A stretch of DNA of 64,000 bases from Dechloromonas sp. HYN0024 (lineage in GTDB: Bacteria > Pseudomonadota > Gammaproteobacteria > Burkholderiales > Rhodocyclaceae), in NCBI RefSeq assembly GCF_003441615.1, contig NZ_CP031842.1, positions 372,001-436,000 of the forward strand. Direction: 5' to 3'. The notes below the pieces were generated by a model. The model was not told the DNA's origin. It made no database searches and saw only the letters and a list, made by a program, of their open reading frames with translations. Below, piece by piece: positions 9,470-18,065 of this stretch (within the stretch, counting starts at the first letter, position 1; each line of letters starts with the position of its first letter). The position numbers and the translations under genes are program-made.

Positions 9470-10243
9470 TTGAACGCTGCAGCAAACGTCCGCATCGAGG
9501 CGCTGGCACCGGAGCTTGCAGATCGGGCTTTGGCGATGGCAGATACCCTTGGTCTGCCGCTTGCCGGCGATGCCGAGTTTGCCTTGCAGCTGGGCGCGGG
9601 CGGCTGGCAATTGCAGGAACTGGGGCAGGATGCCGCGGGTCCGGTGCGGGTCGATTTTCTCGAGGGGGCGGTCGCCCATCGTCGTCTGCACGGCGGCGGC
9701 AGCGGCCAGATGATTGCCAAGGCGGTCGGCATTCAACCCGGTGTCCGGCCCGTCATTGTCGACGCCACCGCCGGTCTGGGCCGCGATGCCTTCCTGCTGG
9801 CCCAGTTGGGGTGCCCGGTTACCCTGATCGAGCGCCATCCGTTGATCGCCGCCTTGCTCGCCGACGGTCTGGGCCGCGCCCTTGGTGACCCGGACGTCGG
9901 GGTGATCATTGAACGCATGCAGCTGCGCCAGGGTAACGCGGTTCAACTGTTCAGGGCATGGGCTGAAGAGCCGCCGCAGGTCATCTATCTTGATCCGATG
10001 TTCCCGCACCGCGACAAGAGCTCGCTGGTCAAAAAGGAAATGCGAATGTTTCGTCCGCTGGTCGGGGCTGACGACGATGCGCCGCAACTGCTGCAGGCAG
10101 CCCTGGAATTGGCGACGCATCGCGTCGTCGTCAAGCGGCCGCGCAAGGCCCCCAATATTGAAGGCCAGTCACCGGGCTACGTCCTGGAAGGGAAGTCGAG
10201 CCGTTACGACATTTATCCCAAGAAGGCCTTGAAGGGCAAATAG
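9470..10243 (+). CDS. rsmJ: 16S rRNA (guanine1516-N2)-methyltransferase RsmJ
   Basis: The 257-residue SAM-dependent methyltransferase is of the DUF548 family, which methylates G1516 of 16S rRNA. Motif I ([18 protein letters not shown]) binds SAM, and the catalytic region [13 protein letters not shown] is the RsmJ hallmark. The C terminus [12 protein letters not shown] also fits. The start is a TTG at 9470, eight bases after the preceding stop, with GAGG upstream. A terminator follows. Confidence 0.93.
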   Translation: MNAAANVRIEALAPELADRALAMADTLGLPLAGDAEFALQLGAGGWQLQELGQDAAGPVRVDFLEGAVAHRRLHGGGSGQMIAKAVGIQPGVRPVIVDATAGLGRDAFLLAQLGCPVTLIERHPLIAALLADGLGRALGDPDVGVIIERMQLRQGNAVQLFRAWAEEPPQVIYLDPMFPHRDKSSLVKKEMRMFRPLVGADDDAPQLLQAALELATHRVVVKRPRKAPNIEGQSPGYVLEGKSSRYDIYPKKALKGK

Positions 10244-10265
10244 TCGCATCCATTGCGACAAGTAA

Positions 10266-10297
10266 AAACGGCAACCATCGCGGGTTGCCGTTTATTT
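10266..10297 (+). terminator. rho-independent terminator after rsmJ
   Basis: AAACGGCAACC (10266-10276) pairs with GGTTGCCGTTT (10283-10293), closing on a 6-base loop and followed by ATTTT. Confidence 0.88.
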
Positions 10298-10462
10298 TAC
10301 TTTTTGAAAGGCTGGGCCAGTATCGGCGAAAGCTACGCAGCCCGAAATTCTGGGCGCATTGCCAGCAAACGATGTGCCCGCTATGCGATGATGAAATCCA
10401 TTGTTGCCATCAGGCGGTAACAATCGATGGGCATACTGCCGGCTTTTCGGGAGGGGGCGATC

Positions 10463-10918
10463 ATGGAACTGCTGCTCTGGCGTCATGCTGAAGCGGAAGA
10501 CGGCGACGACGATATGAAGCGGCGTCTGACGGCGCGTGGCGAAAAGCAGGCGCGCACCATGGCGGCCTGGATTCTGGCGCATCAGCCCAAGGAGCTGCGC
10601 ATCATTGCCAGCCCATCGGTGCGAACCCAGCAGACGGTGGAAGCCCTCAAGCTGCCCTTCGAGACAGTTCGCAAGATTGGCCCGGAGGCCTGTGTTTCGG
10701 AACTGATCGCCGCCTCGGGTTGGCCCAATGCCCAGGGAGCCGTCCTGATTGTCGGACACCAGCCCTCGCTAGGTCGCATGGCATCGCTGTTGCTGGCCGG
10801 CCATGAGTCTGACTGGAGCATCAAGAAAGGTGCCTTGTGGTGGCTGAGCAACCGTGTTCGCCGAGGAGAGACGCAGACCGTTCTGCGCTCAGTCATTCCG
10901 GTCGAAATGCTGGACTAG
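10463..10918 (+). CDS. sixA: phosphohistidine phosphatase SixA-type
   Basis: The 151-residue histidine phosphatase has the catalytic RHAEAE motif with His8 and a second His99 (in VGHQP), plus the TARGEKQA and PSVRTQQT segments of SixA. SixA dephosphorylates phosphohistidine on His-phosphotransfer proteins such as those of the phosphorelay or nitrogen PTS. The ATG at 10463 has a purine-rich GGGAGGGGG upstream. It sits 57 bp before ppk2 in the same direction, an arrangement that fits a phosphate/polyphosphate neighbourhood, although a functional link is not shown. Confidence 0.9.
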   Translation: MELLLWRHAEAEDGDDDMKRRLTARGEKQARTMAAWILAHQPKELRIIASPSVRTQQTVEALKLPFETVRKIGPEACVSELIAASGWPNAQGAVLIVGHQPSLGRMASLLLAGHESDWSIKKGALWWLSNRVRRGETQTVLRSVIPVEMLD

Positions 10919-10975
10919 ACAAGGCGACAGCTTTGCCGTGAAATAGCCTCTTTGCATCGACGGATGGAGAGAGAT

Positions 10976-12097
10976 ATGGTCACCCCTAAAAAAACAACGA
11001 CAGCGCGACCCAAGATGGCGGCAGAAACGGCCAAGCCGGTACCGCGTGCGGCTCGGCGGCGCCAGGTGGCGAGCGGCGATGTGGCGCCGGACCTCAGCGA
11101 CAAGGGCATTGAAGGCTTTACCGTACGAGCCGCAGTCGATGGTGCCCAGGAATCAAAAATGGGCGCCATGCGCGATGTCATCGCCGGGATGCCGCCGGAA
11201 GAGTCGGTCGCCTTGCTCAGGGGCTTGCTCAAGCAACAGGGAGGGGTTGTCGAGGAGTTGCCGGCCAGTCCTGATGAAGAACTGGCCAAGGATTGGCGCG
11301 ATGGCGGTTATCCCTACAAGAACCTCATGCAGCGCAAGAACTACGAGCGGCAGAAATACCGCCTGCAGGTCGAGTTGCTCAAGTTGCAGGCCTGGGTCAA
11401 GGAAACCGGGCAGAAGGTTGTCATCCTCTTTGAAGGTCGCGATGCGGCGGGTAAGGGCGGCACCATCAAACGTTTCATGGAACATCTCAATCCTCGCGGC
11501 GCACGCGTCGTGGCCCTGGAAAAGCCGAGCGAGATCGAACGTGGTCAGTGGTATTTCCAGCGCTACGTCCAGCACCTGCCAACCAATGGCGAGATCGTGC
11601 TGTTCGACCGCTCCTGGTACAACCGTGCCGGCGTCGAGCGGGTGATGGGTTTCTGCTCCGATCAGGAGTATTCGGAATTCGTGCGTCAGGCCCCCGAGTT
11701 CGAGCGCATGCTCGCCCGTAACGGCACCCACCTCATCAAGTTCTGGTTTTCGGTCAGCCGCGAGGAGCAGCGCCGCCGTTTCGGCGAGCGCAAGGTGCAT
11801 CCGCTCAAGCAGTGGAAATTGTCACCAATCGACATGGCCTCGCTCGACAAGTGGGCCGACTACACCAAAGCCAAGGAGGCGATGTTCTTCCATACCGATA
11901 CCGCCGATGCGCCGTGGACGGTGATCAAGTCGAACTGCAAGAAGCGGGCGCGGCTCAATGCCATGCGCTACGTCCTGCACAAGCTGCCCTACAACAACAA
12001 GGATACCGGTCGGATCGGCAATCTTGACCCGCTCATCGTCGGTCGCGCCAACGTGGTGTACGAACGTGGTGAGCAGCAGGGTGTGCCGATCCTCTGA
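10976..12097 (+). CDS. ppk2: polyphosphate kinase 2 (PPK2)
   Basis: The 373-residue cytoplasmic enzyme transfers phosphate between polyphosphate and nucleoside diphosphates. The Walker A loop FEGRDAAGKGG (about residues 152-162), the Walker B LFDRSWYNR and the lid region EQRRRFGERK are the PPK2 signatures. A basic, low-complexity N-terminal extension of about 100 residues (TPKKTTTARPK...) precedes the conserved KNYERQKYRLQVELLKLQ start of the domain. The ATG at 10976 is favoured by GGAGAGAG upstream. Its stop codon is directly adjacent to that of the convergent thioesterase gene. Confidence 0.93.
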   Translation: MVTPKKTTTARPKMAAETAKPVPRAARRRQVASGDVAPDLSDKGIEGFTVRAAVDGAQESKMGAMRDVIAGMPPEESVALLRGLLKQQGGVVEELPASPDEELAKDWRDGGYPYKNLMQRKNYERQKYRLQVELLKLQAWVKETGQKVVILFEGRDAAGKGGTIKRFMEHLNPRGARVVALEKPSEIERGQWYFQRYVQHLPTNGEIVLFDRSWYNRAGVERVMGFCSDQEYSEFVRQAPEFERMLARNGTHLIKFWFSVSREEQRRRFGERKVHPLKQWKLSPIDMASLDKWADYTKAKEAMFFHTDTADAPWTVIKSNCKKRARLNAMRYVLHKLPYNNKDTGRIGNLDPLIVGRANVVYERGEQQGVPIL

Positions 12098-12589
12098 TCA
12101 GCTGATGACGTAGGAGGCGCTTCCGGTGGCGATGAGCAGGCCGGTTTCATTCTCCAGCGTCATCTGCACCGAGGCGATACGGCCGCCGAGACGGGTAATC
12201 CGTCCGGTGGCCGTAAATTTTTTGCCAATGCCCTGACGCAGGAAGTCGGTGCGCAGGTCGATGGTGCCGATACGGCCGAAGCGATGGGCGACCTGCTCGG
12301 TGGTTTCATCATTGAATTTTTCGGCAATGGCGACGGTTGCCGCGAGCCCCCCGACGGTATCGAGCACTGTGGCGATGACGCCGCCGTGCAATCGGCCGTG
12401 CAGGAAATGCCCGATCAGTTCCTTGCGCATCATGAAGCTGATTTGTGGTGCGGTCGGGTCCAGTGATTCGACCTTGAAGCCTAGCAGTTCGTTGAAGCAG
12501 AGCTTGTGCTCGAACACGTCGCGCAGCGATGCTTCGAGACGGATTTGCTCTTCGGGTGAGCGGCGGGGGAGTTGCGGATGGGCGGTCAT
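12098..12589 (-). CDS. hotdog-fold acyl-CoA thioesterase (PaaI/YigI-like)
   Basis: The 163-residue protein of the PaaI/4HBT thioesterase fold hydrolyses acyl-CoA thioesters in the cytoplasm. The hotdog helix region HGRLHGGVIATVLDTVGG carries the usual catalytic Gly-Gly-x-x-x-x-Leu-x-Asp arrangement, and the second strand pair (TIDLRTDFLRQG, ATGRITRLGGR) is typical. The substrate cannot be deduced. It is convergent with ppk2 with no intergenic base, so no separate terminator exists between them. Confidence 0.88.
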   Translation of the reverse strand: MTAHPQLPRRSPEEQIRLEASLRDVFEHKLCFNELLGFKVESLDPTAPQISFMMRKELIGHFLHGRLHGGVIATVLDTVGGLAATVAIAEKFNDETTEQVAHRFGRIGTIDLRTDFLRQGIGKKFTATGRITRLGGRIASVQMTLENETGLLIATGSASYVIS

Positions 12590-12941
12590 GGTCCAGACTG
12601 GGAAATAAGAAGGGCGACAAATGTGCCGGCGCCCGAAGCTGCCGCCAGTTTACCGTGGCATGTGCCTGTTCCGCTTTTTTTACGGCGGGACCTAACATTC
12701 ATCAGAGGTCATGGCGTTGCGCCAACGCGCTGGGGTTTCTCCATGGGCGGCGGTTAGTGGCGATGCTCTGGATGGGTGTATTGACCATGAGCGTGGCTCG
12801 GATTGCCGAGCGGAAACGAAAGGTTCATGTCCTTGTAATGTCAGGTGACTAGTCTGGAAGGGCCTGTTGCCTAGCTGGCCGTGAGTCAGGACAAAGGTCG
12901 CCCGTGTGAACGAATAACCCCAGTCAATCAGGAGTTTATCC
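12590..12941. other. 352-bp intergenic region without a recognised gene
   Basis: This divergent gap separates the thioesterase and PhoX-like genes. It contains an inverted repeat GCGTTG-CGC-CAACGC (12714-12728) of unknown role and a CAGGAG ribosome site for the downstream gene. Several short open frames here lack ribosome sites and family features. No convincing -35/-10 pair or named operator was found. Confidence 0.5.
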
Positions 12942-14522
12942 ATGAAGTTGAAAACATTAGTCGTGCTGCTCAATGCCGCTCTGATCGCCGTGGCAGCACC
13001 TGTGATGGCCGAGCAGGGACCGAGCACAGCCGTTGCTCCGTACGTGCATTCGCTGGTTCCAAATGTCACCATCACTTCCCTTCTGGCCGTTGGTGAAAGA
13101 GTCGGAAATTACCGCATGGTCGGGTTGCCCGATGGCCTCGGTGCCTACGACAACGAGGACGGCACTTTCACCGTTCTGATGAACCATGAAATCGCCGATC
13201 CGGCGGGTGTCGTTCGTGCGCATGGCGGCAAGGGTGCGTTTGTTTCAGAGTGGGTCATCAACAAGAAGACGCTCGAGGTTGTGTCTGGTGGCGATCTTAT
13301 CCAGCGGGTGTACCGGCAGGCTACGGATGGTAGCTGGGGGGCGGTGCAGGCGACAGGCGTGGCCGGTCAGGGCAGTTCGTTTTCGCGCTTCTGCTCGGCC
13401 GATCTGGCGGCAAAAAGTGCATTTTTCAATAAGGCAACGCGCAAGGGCACCAAGCAACGCATCTTCCTCAACGGCGAAGAATCTGCGCCGACTTACCAGC
13501 GTGGCCTGGCTCACGTTGCAACCGGTCCGGACAAGGGCAGCAGCTACGTGCTGCCGTGGACCGAAACAGCTCACGGGGCTTGGGAAAACCTCTTGGCCAA
13601 CCCGCATTCGGGTGACCGGACAGTGGTAATTGGTACGGCTGATGGCGGTACCAATGGTGTTTACGTTTATGCGGGCGACAAGAAAAATACCGGTAATGAT
13701 GTCGAGAAAGCTGGCTTGGTGGGAGGCGTCGTCTATCGCGTGGCAGTCGCCGGCAACCTGCCCGAGACGCGTGCGGCCGATGCCGGCCTTGGCCTGACGG
13801 TGAACAAACGTGGCAACTATGAAGGAACCTTCTCGCTGGTTGCCGGGGCTGATATTGCCAATGGTGCCAGCACCAAGTTCCTCCGTCCGGAAGATGGCGC
13901 CTGGGACAACGAGAACCACAACCGATTCTATTTTGTGACGACCGATCAGATGGACGCAGCCAAGGACGGAAACGGCAATGTTGACATAGCACTGGGTCAG
14001 ATTGGCCGTTCACGCCTTTGGGCGCTGACTTTCGACGATTCTGCCAAGCCGGAACTGGGCGGAAAAATCGAGATGTTGCTTGATGGCACATCGGCCAAGG
14101 GCGATTACCAGATGTTTGACAATATCTCGGTCAATGACGACGGCACGCTCACCTTGCTGGAAGATGTCGGCAATAACCAGCACAACGGCAAGGTCTGGAT
14201 CTTCAGCCCGAAAAATGGAAGCCTGACCAAAATTGCCGGCTTTGATCCGGTCCTTTTCGGTGACATCAATCGCCCTGGTGCTTATACCAAGGACGAAGAA
14301 GCTTCCGGCGTCGTCGATGTGACGGAGATTCTCGGCCACGAAAATGATGACAAGATCTATAGCCTCTTCGTTGCCCAAAATCACACCAAGTACAACGGCA
14401 GCGTCGCCGGGTTTTCGGCTGACGCCGAGTTGGTCGAAGGCGGTCAGCTATTACTGATGGCCAGGCCGGCGTACGAGCACAATGAGGGTGAAGGTCGCGA
14501 ACGTGAGCATGTCCGTCGCTAA
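12942..14522 (+). CDS. secreted PhoX-like / DUF839 beta-propeller protein
   Basis: The 526-residue exported protein has a Sec-type signal peptide (residues 1-23, ending VMA-EQ). The mature part resembles the PhoX/DUF839 family: DGLGAYDNEDGTFTVLMNHE near the N terminus, GEESAP, PEDGAWDNENHNRFYFVTTDQ, and an acidic GENDDK-like region, all rich in Asp/Glu/Asn as expected for calcium or iron ligands. PhoX enzymes are phosphatases or phosphodiesterases, but many DUF839 members are of unknown activity. The leader lacks the twin arginines usual for true PhoX, so phosphatase function is uncertain. It is followed by a bidirectional terminator. Confidence 0.75.
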   Translation: MKLKTLVVLLNAALIAVAAPVMAEQGPSTAVAPYVHSLVPNVTITSLLAVGERVGNYRMVGLPDGLGAYDNEDGTFTVLMNHEIADPAGVVRAHGGKGAFVSEWVINKKTLEVVSGGDLIQRVYRQATDGSWGAVQATGVAGQGSSFSRFCSADLAAKSAFFNKATRKGTKQRIFLNGEESAPTYQRGLAHVATGPDKGSSYVLPWTETAHGAWENLLANPHSGDRTVVIGTADGGTNGVYVYAGDKKNTGNDVEKAGLVGGVVYRVAVAGNLPETRAADAGLGLTVNKRGNYEGTFSLVAGADIANGASTKFLRPEDGAWDNENHNRFYFVTTDQMDAAKDGNGNVDIALGQIGRSRLWALTFDDSAKPELGGKIEMLLDGTSAKGDYQMFDNISVNDDGTLTLLEDVGNNQHNGKVWIFSPKNGSLTKIAGFDPVLFGDINRPGAYTKDEEASGVVDVTEILGHENDDKIYSLFVAQNHTKYNGSVAGFSADAELVEGGQLLLMARPAYEHNEGEGREREHVRR

Positions 14523-14593
14523 AACAGCGCGGATCAGCAAAAGCCAACGCTAAGGACTCTGCCGGCGATTATTCCGGTCTGAGCGGACGGTAA

Positions 14594-14626
14594 AAAAAGG
14601 GCGACGGTTGAACCGTCGCCCTTTTT
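14594..14626 (+). terminator. bidirectional terminator between the PhoX-like gene and lpd
   Basis: AAAAAGGGCGACGG (14594-14607) pairs with CCGTCGCCCTTTTT (14613-14626) across a 5-base loop. A and T runs on both sides allow it to terminate both the + strand PhoX-like gene and the - strand aceEF-lpd operon. Confidence 0.93.
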
Positions 14627-14647
14627 GTCTTGCCGCGATTGAACGCC

Positions 14648-16417
14648 TTATTTCTTGCGCGGTGCCGGTACGTCGGTACAGGTGCCGTGGGCGACTTCCG
14701 CCGCCATGCCGACCGTTTCGCCGAGCGTCGGGTGGGGGTGGATGGTCTTGCCGATATCGACCGAGTCACAGCCCATTTCAATGGCCAGACAGACTTCGCC
14801 GATCATGTCGCCAGCGTTGGGGCCGACAATCGCCCCGCCGATGACGCGATGCGTTTCGGCATCGAATATCAGCTTGGTGAAGCCGTAATCGGCGCCGTTG
14901 GCGATGGCCCGACCGGAGGCCGCCCAGGGGAACTTGGCGGCTTCGATCTTGCGCCCTTCCTTCTTGGCCTGGTCTTCGGTGACGCCGACCCAGGCCACTT
15001 CGGGATGGGTGTAGGCGACACTCGGGATGACCGAGGCATCAAAGGCTGATTTCTGACCGGCTGCCGCTTCGGCGGCGACGTGCGACTCATGCACTGCCTT
15101 GTGGGCGAGCATCGGCTGGCCGACCAGATCGCCGATGGCGAAGATGTGCGGCACGTTGGTCCGCATCTGGGCATCGACGTTGATAAAGCCACGGTCGGTG
15201 ACCGCAACGCCAGCCTTGTCGGCCCCGATCTTGTTGCCGTTCGGCGTACGGCCGGCAGCTTGCAGTATCATGTCGTACTTGACTGGCTCGGACGAGACGC
15301 CTTCGCCTTCAAAGGTGACGTAAAGGCCGTCCTCCTTGGCATCGACGGCGACCGTCTTGGTCTTCAGCATGATCTTGTCGAAACGCTTGGCGTTCTGCTT
15401 TTCCCAGACCTTGACTGCGTCGCGGTCGGGGCCTTGCATCAGGCCGTCCATCATTTCGACGACATCGACCTTGGCGCCCAGGGTCGAATAGACCGTGGCC
15501 ATTTCCAGGCCGATGATGCCGCCGCCGATGACCAGCATCTTCTTGGGCACGAAGCGCAGTTCCAGCGCCCCGGTCGAATCGACAATGCGCGGGTCCTTCG
15601 GAATGAAAGGCAGGTGCATGGCGGCCGAACCTGCGGCAATGATGCATTTCTGGAACTTGATGACCTTCTTGCTGCCAGTCTTGTCCTGGCCGGTGCCAGT
15701 TGTTTCTTCGACTTCGATGTGATGCGGGTCAATGAAAGTGCCGAAGCCGCGCACGATTTCAACCTTGCGGCCCTTGGCCATGCCGGCCAGACCGCCGGTC
15801 AGCTTGCCAACGACCTTGTCCTTGTGGGCACGCAGCTTGTCGATATCGACCGTCGGGGCAGCAAAGGTGACGCCGAGATCATTGGCGTGTTCAGCTTCTT
15901 CCATGACCGCCGCAACGTGGAGCAGGGCCTTGGACGGAATGCAGCCGACGTTGAGACAGACTCCGCCCAGCGTCGCGTAACGCTCGACGATGACCGTCTT
16001 CATACCGAGGTCGGCCGAGCGGAAAGCGGCGGAATAGCCACCAGGGCCCGCGCCGAGCACGAGCATTTCGCACTCGATGTCGGCACCGCCGGCATGGCTG
16101 CCGGCGACGGGGGCCGCGACCGGTGCGGCGGTGGCTGCAGGAGCAGCGGCCTGCGGGGCCGGGGCGGTCGCCGCAGCGCCCGCTTCGACCTTGATCAGCA
16201 GGCTGCCTTCGGCCACTTTGGCGCCAAGTTGAACGAGCACTTCCTTGACTACGCCAGCGACCGGCGACGGTACATCCATCGTCGCCTTGTCGGACTCCAG
16301 CGTGCAGATCGCGTCATCCACCTTGATGCTGTCGCCGACCTTGACGAAGAGGTCGATGATCGGCACTTCGGCGAAATCGCCAATATCGGGGACTTTGACT
16401 TCTACCAGATTGCTCAT
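14648..16417 (-). CDS. lpdA: dihydrolipoyl dehydrogenase (E3) with N-terminal lipoyl domain
   Basis: This is the FAD-dependent E3 subunit of pyruvate dehydrogenase, which reoxidises dihydrolipoamide with NAD+. The 589 residues comprise an N-terminal lipoyl domain (residues 1-78, lipoylated Lys44 in ESDKATMDV), an Ala/Pro-rich hinge and a full flavoprotein with the redox-active pair in GGVCLNVGCIPSK and the dimer-interface His-Glu region (HPHPTLGE). E3 proteins with their own lipoyl domain are known from several betaproteobacteria and Neisseria. It is the last gene of aceE-aceF-lpd, 13 bp after aceF. Confidence 0.97.
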   Translation of the reverse strand: MSNLVEVKVPDIGDFAEVPIIDLFVKVGDSIKVDDAICTLESDKATMDVPSPVAGVVKEVLVQLGAKVAEGSLLIKVEAGAAATAPAPQAAAPAATAAPVAAPVAGSHAGGADIECEMLVLGAGPGGYSAAFRSADLGMKTVIVERYATLGGVCLNVGCIPSKALLHVAAVMEEAEHANDLGVTFAAPTVDIDKLRAHKDKVVGKLTGGLAGMAKGRKVEIVRGFGTFIDPHHIEVEETTGTGQDKTGSKKVIKFQKCIIAAGSAAMHLPFIPKDPRIVDSTGALELRFVPKKMLVIGGGIIGLEMATVYSTLGAKVDVVEMMDGLMQGPDRDAVKVWEKQNAKRFDKIMLKTKTVAVDAKEDGLYVTFEGEGVSSEPVKYDMILQAAGRTPNGNKIGADKAGVAVTDRGFINVDAQMRTNVPHIFAIGDLVGQPMLAHKAVHESHVAAEAAAGQKSAFDASVIPSVAYTHPEVAWVGVTEDQAKKEGRKIEAAKFPWAASGRAIANGADYGFTKLIFDAETHRVIGGAIVGPNAGDMIGEVCLAIEMGCDSVDIGKTIHPHPTLGETVGMAAEVAHGTCTDVPAPRKK

Positions 16418-16430
16418 GGTGTTCTCCCCT

Positions 16431-18053
16431 TTACAGCGCGACGCGACGGAAGTCGGCCAGCAACTGCGCGATATAGACGTTGAAGCGGGTCGCCAGCGCG
16501 CCGTCGATGACGCGGTGGTCAGCGGTCAGCGAGAGCGGCAGGGTGAGGCGGGGGACGAACTGCTTGCCGTCCCAGACCGGCTTCATGGCCGACTTGTTGA
16601 CCCCGAGAATGGCGACTTCCGGCGCATTGACGATGGGTGCGAAGTAGGTGCCACCGATGCCGCCCAGGCTGGAAATCGTGAAGCAGGCACCGGACATGTC
16701 GGCCGGCTTGAGCTTGCCGTCACGCGCCTGCTTGGCGAGATCGCCGGATTCCTGCGCCAGTTCGAAGACCGACTTCTTGTCCACATTCTTGACGACGGGG
16801 ACGACCAGGCCATTCGGCGTGTCGGCCGCGAAACCGATGTTGAAATACTTCTTCAGCACCAGATTGTCGCCATCGAGCGAGGAGTTGAATTCCGGGAACT
16901 TCTGCAGGCCCTTGACGCAGGCCTTCATGAGGAAAGCGAGCATGGTCAGCTTGGCACCGCCACCCTTTTCGTTTTCCTTGTTGAGCAGCACGCGGAAGGC
17001 TTCGATGTCGGTGATGTCGGCATCTTCGTGATAGGTCACGGCCGGGATCATGACCCAGTTGCGCGACAGGTTCTGGCCGGAAATCTTCTTGATGCGCGAC
17101 AGCGGCTTGACCTCGATCTCGCCGAACTTGGCGAAATCAACCTTCGGCCAGGGCAGCAGATCGAGCGAACCACCGCCCGTGACCCCACCACCCGTCGCCG
17201 CGACCGGACCGGCAATGGCGCCCGACATGACGCCCTTGACGTACTTGGTCAGGTCTTCCTTGACGATGCGGTTCTTCGGGCCGGTGGCCGGTACCTTGTT
17301 GAGATCGACGCCGAGTTCGCGGGCATAGGCCCGGACCGACGGCGAAGCATGCACCTTGGCACCGGCGGCCAGGGTCGGAGCCAGTGCCGCCGGGGCGGCT
17401 GCGGCCGGCGCAGAAACCGGTGCGGCAGCAGCCACAGGCGCCGGGGCGGCAGCTTGAACAGCGGCGGCCGGGGCAGAAGCGCCGGTTTCCACCTTGATCA
17501 GGACCGTGCCTTCACCAACCTTGGAACCGAGCTGGACGAGGACTTCCTTGACCGTGCCAGCGACTGTGGACGGGACATCCATCGTCGCCTTGTCGGATTC
17601 CAGCGTGGCAATCGCGTCGTCGACCTTGATGCTGTCGCCGACCTTGACGTAAAGCTCGATGACCGGGACTTCGGCGAAATCGCCAATGTCCGGCACCTTC
17701 ACCTCTACGACGCCACCACCGGCAGCGGGGGCGGCTGCGACCGGGGCGGCGGCGGGAGCCGGCGCCGGAGCAGCAGCCTGGGTGGCAGGGGCAGGCGCCG
17801 CCGCAGCGGCACCGCCAGCTTCAACCTTGATCAGCAGTGCACCTTCGCCAACCTTGGTGCCAAGGGCAACGAGGACTTCCTTGACGACGCCCTCAACCGT
17901 TGAGGGGACATCCATCGTCGCCTTGTCGGATTCGAGGGTGACAATGGCTTCGTCGACCTTGATGTGGTCGCCCACCTTCACAAACAGTTCGATGACCGGA
18001 ACGCTTTCGAAATCGCCGATATCGGGGACTTTGACTTCAATGATTTGGCTCAT
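16431..18053 (-). CDS. aceF: pyruvate dehydrogenase dihydrolipoyl acetyltransferase (E2)
   Basis: The 540-residue core subunit transfers acetyl groups to CoA. There are two lipoyl domains (residues about 1-78 with Lys44, and about 112-190), each with ESDKATMDVPS, linked by long Ala/Pro hinges. A peripheral subunit-binding domain follows (SPSVRAYARELGVDL), then the catalytic domain with the active-site His in TADHRVIDG near the C terminus. E2 of E. coli has three lipoyl domains; two here plus one on E3 make three in the complex. It lies 12 bp after aceE. Confidence 0.97.
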   Translation of the reverse strand: MSQIIEVKVPDIGDFESVPVIELFVKVGDHIKVDEAIVTLESDKATMDVPSTVEGVVKEVLVALGTKVGEGALLIKVEAGGAAAAAPAPATQAAAPAPAPAAAPVAAAPAAGGGVVEVKVPDIGDFAEVPVIELYVKVGDSIKVDDAIATLESDKATMDVPSTVAGTVKEVLVQLGSKVGEGTVLIKVETGASAPAAAVQAAAPAPVAAAAPVSAPAAAAPAALAPTLAAGAKVHASPSVRAYARELGVDLNKVPATGPKNRIVKEDLTKYVKGVMSGAIAGPVAATGGGVTGGGSLDLLPWPKVDFAKFGEIEVKPLSRIKKISGQNLSRNWVMIPAVTYHEDADITDIEAFRVLLNKENEKGGGAKLTMLAFLMKACVKGLQKFPEFNSSLDGDNLVLKKYFNIGFAADTPNGLVVPVVKNVDKKSVFELAQESGDLAKQARDGKLKPADMSGACFTISSLGGIGGTYFAPIVNAPEVAILGVNKSAMKPVWDGKQFVPRLTLPLSLTADHRVIDGALATRFNVYIAQLLADFRRVAL

Positions 18054-18065
18054 GTTGTCTCTCCC

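Noticed and set aside
12815..12870. A PhoB-box-like sequence (TTGTAATGTCA) before the PhoX-like gene
   Set aside because: Only one half-site resembles the consensus and there is no second repeat at 11-bp spacing, so phosphate control is not supported.
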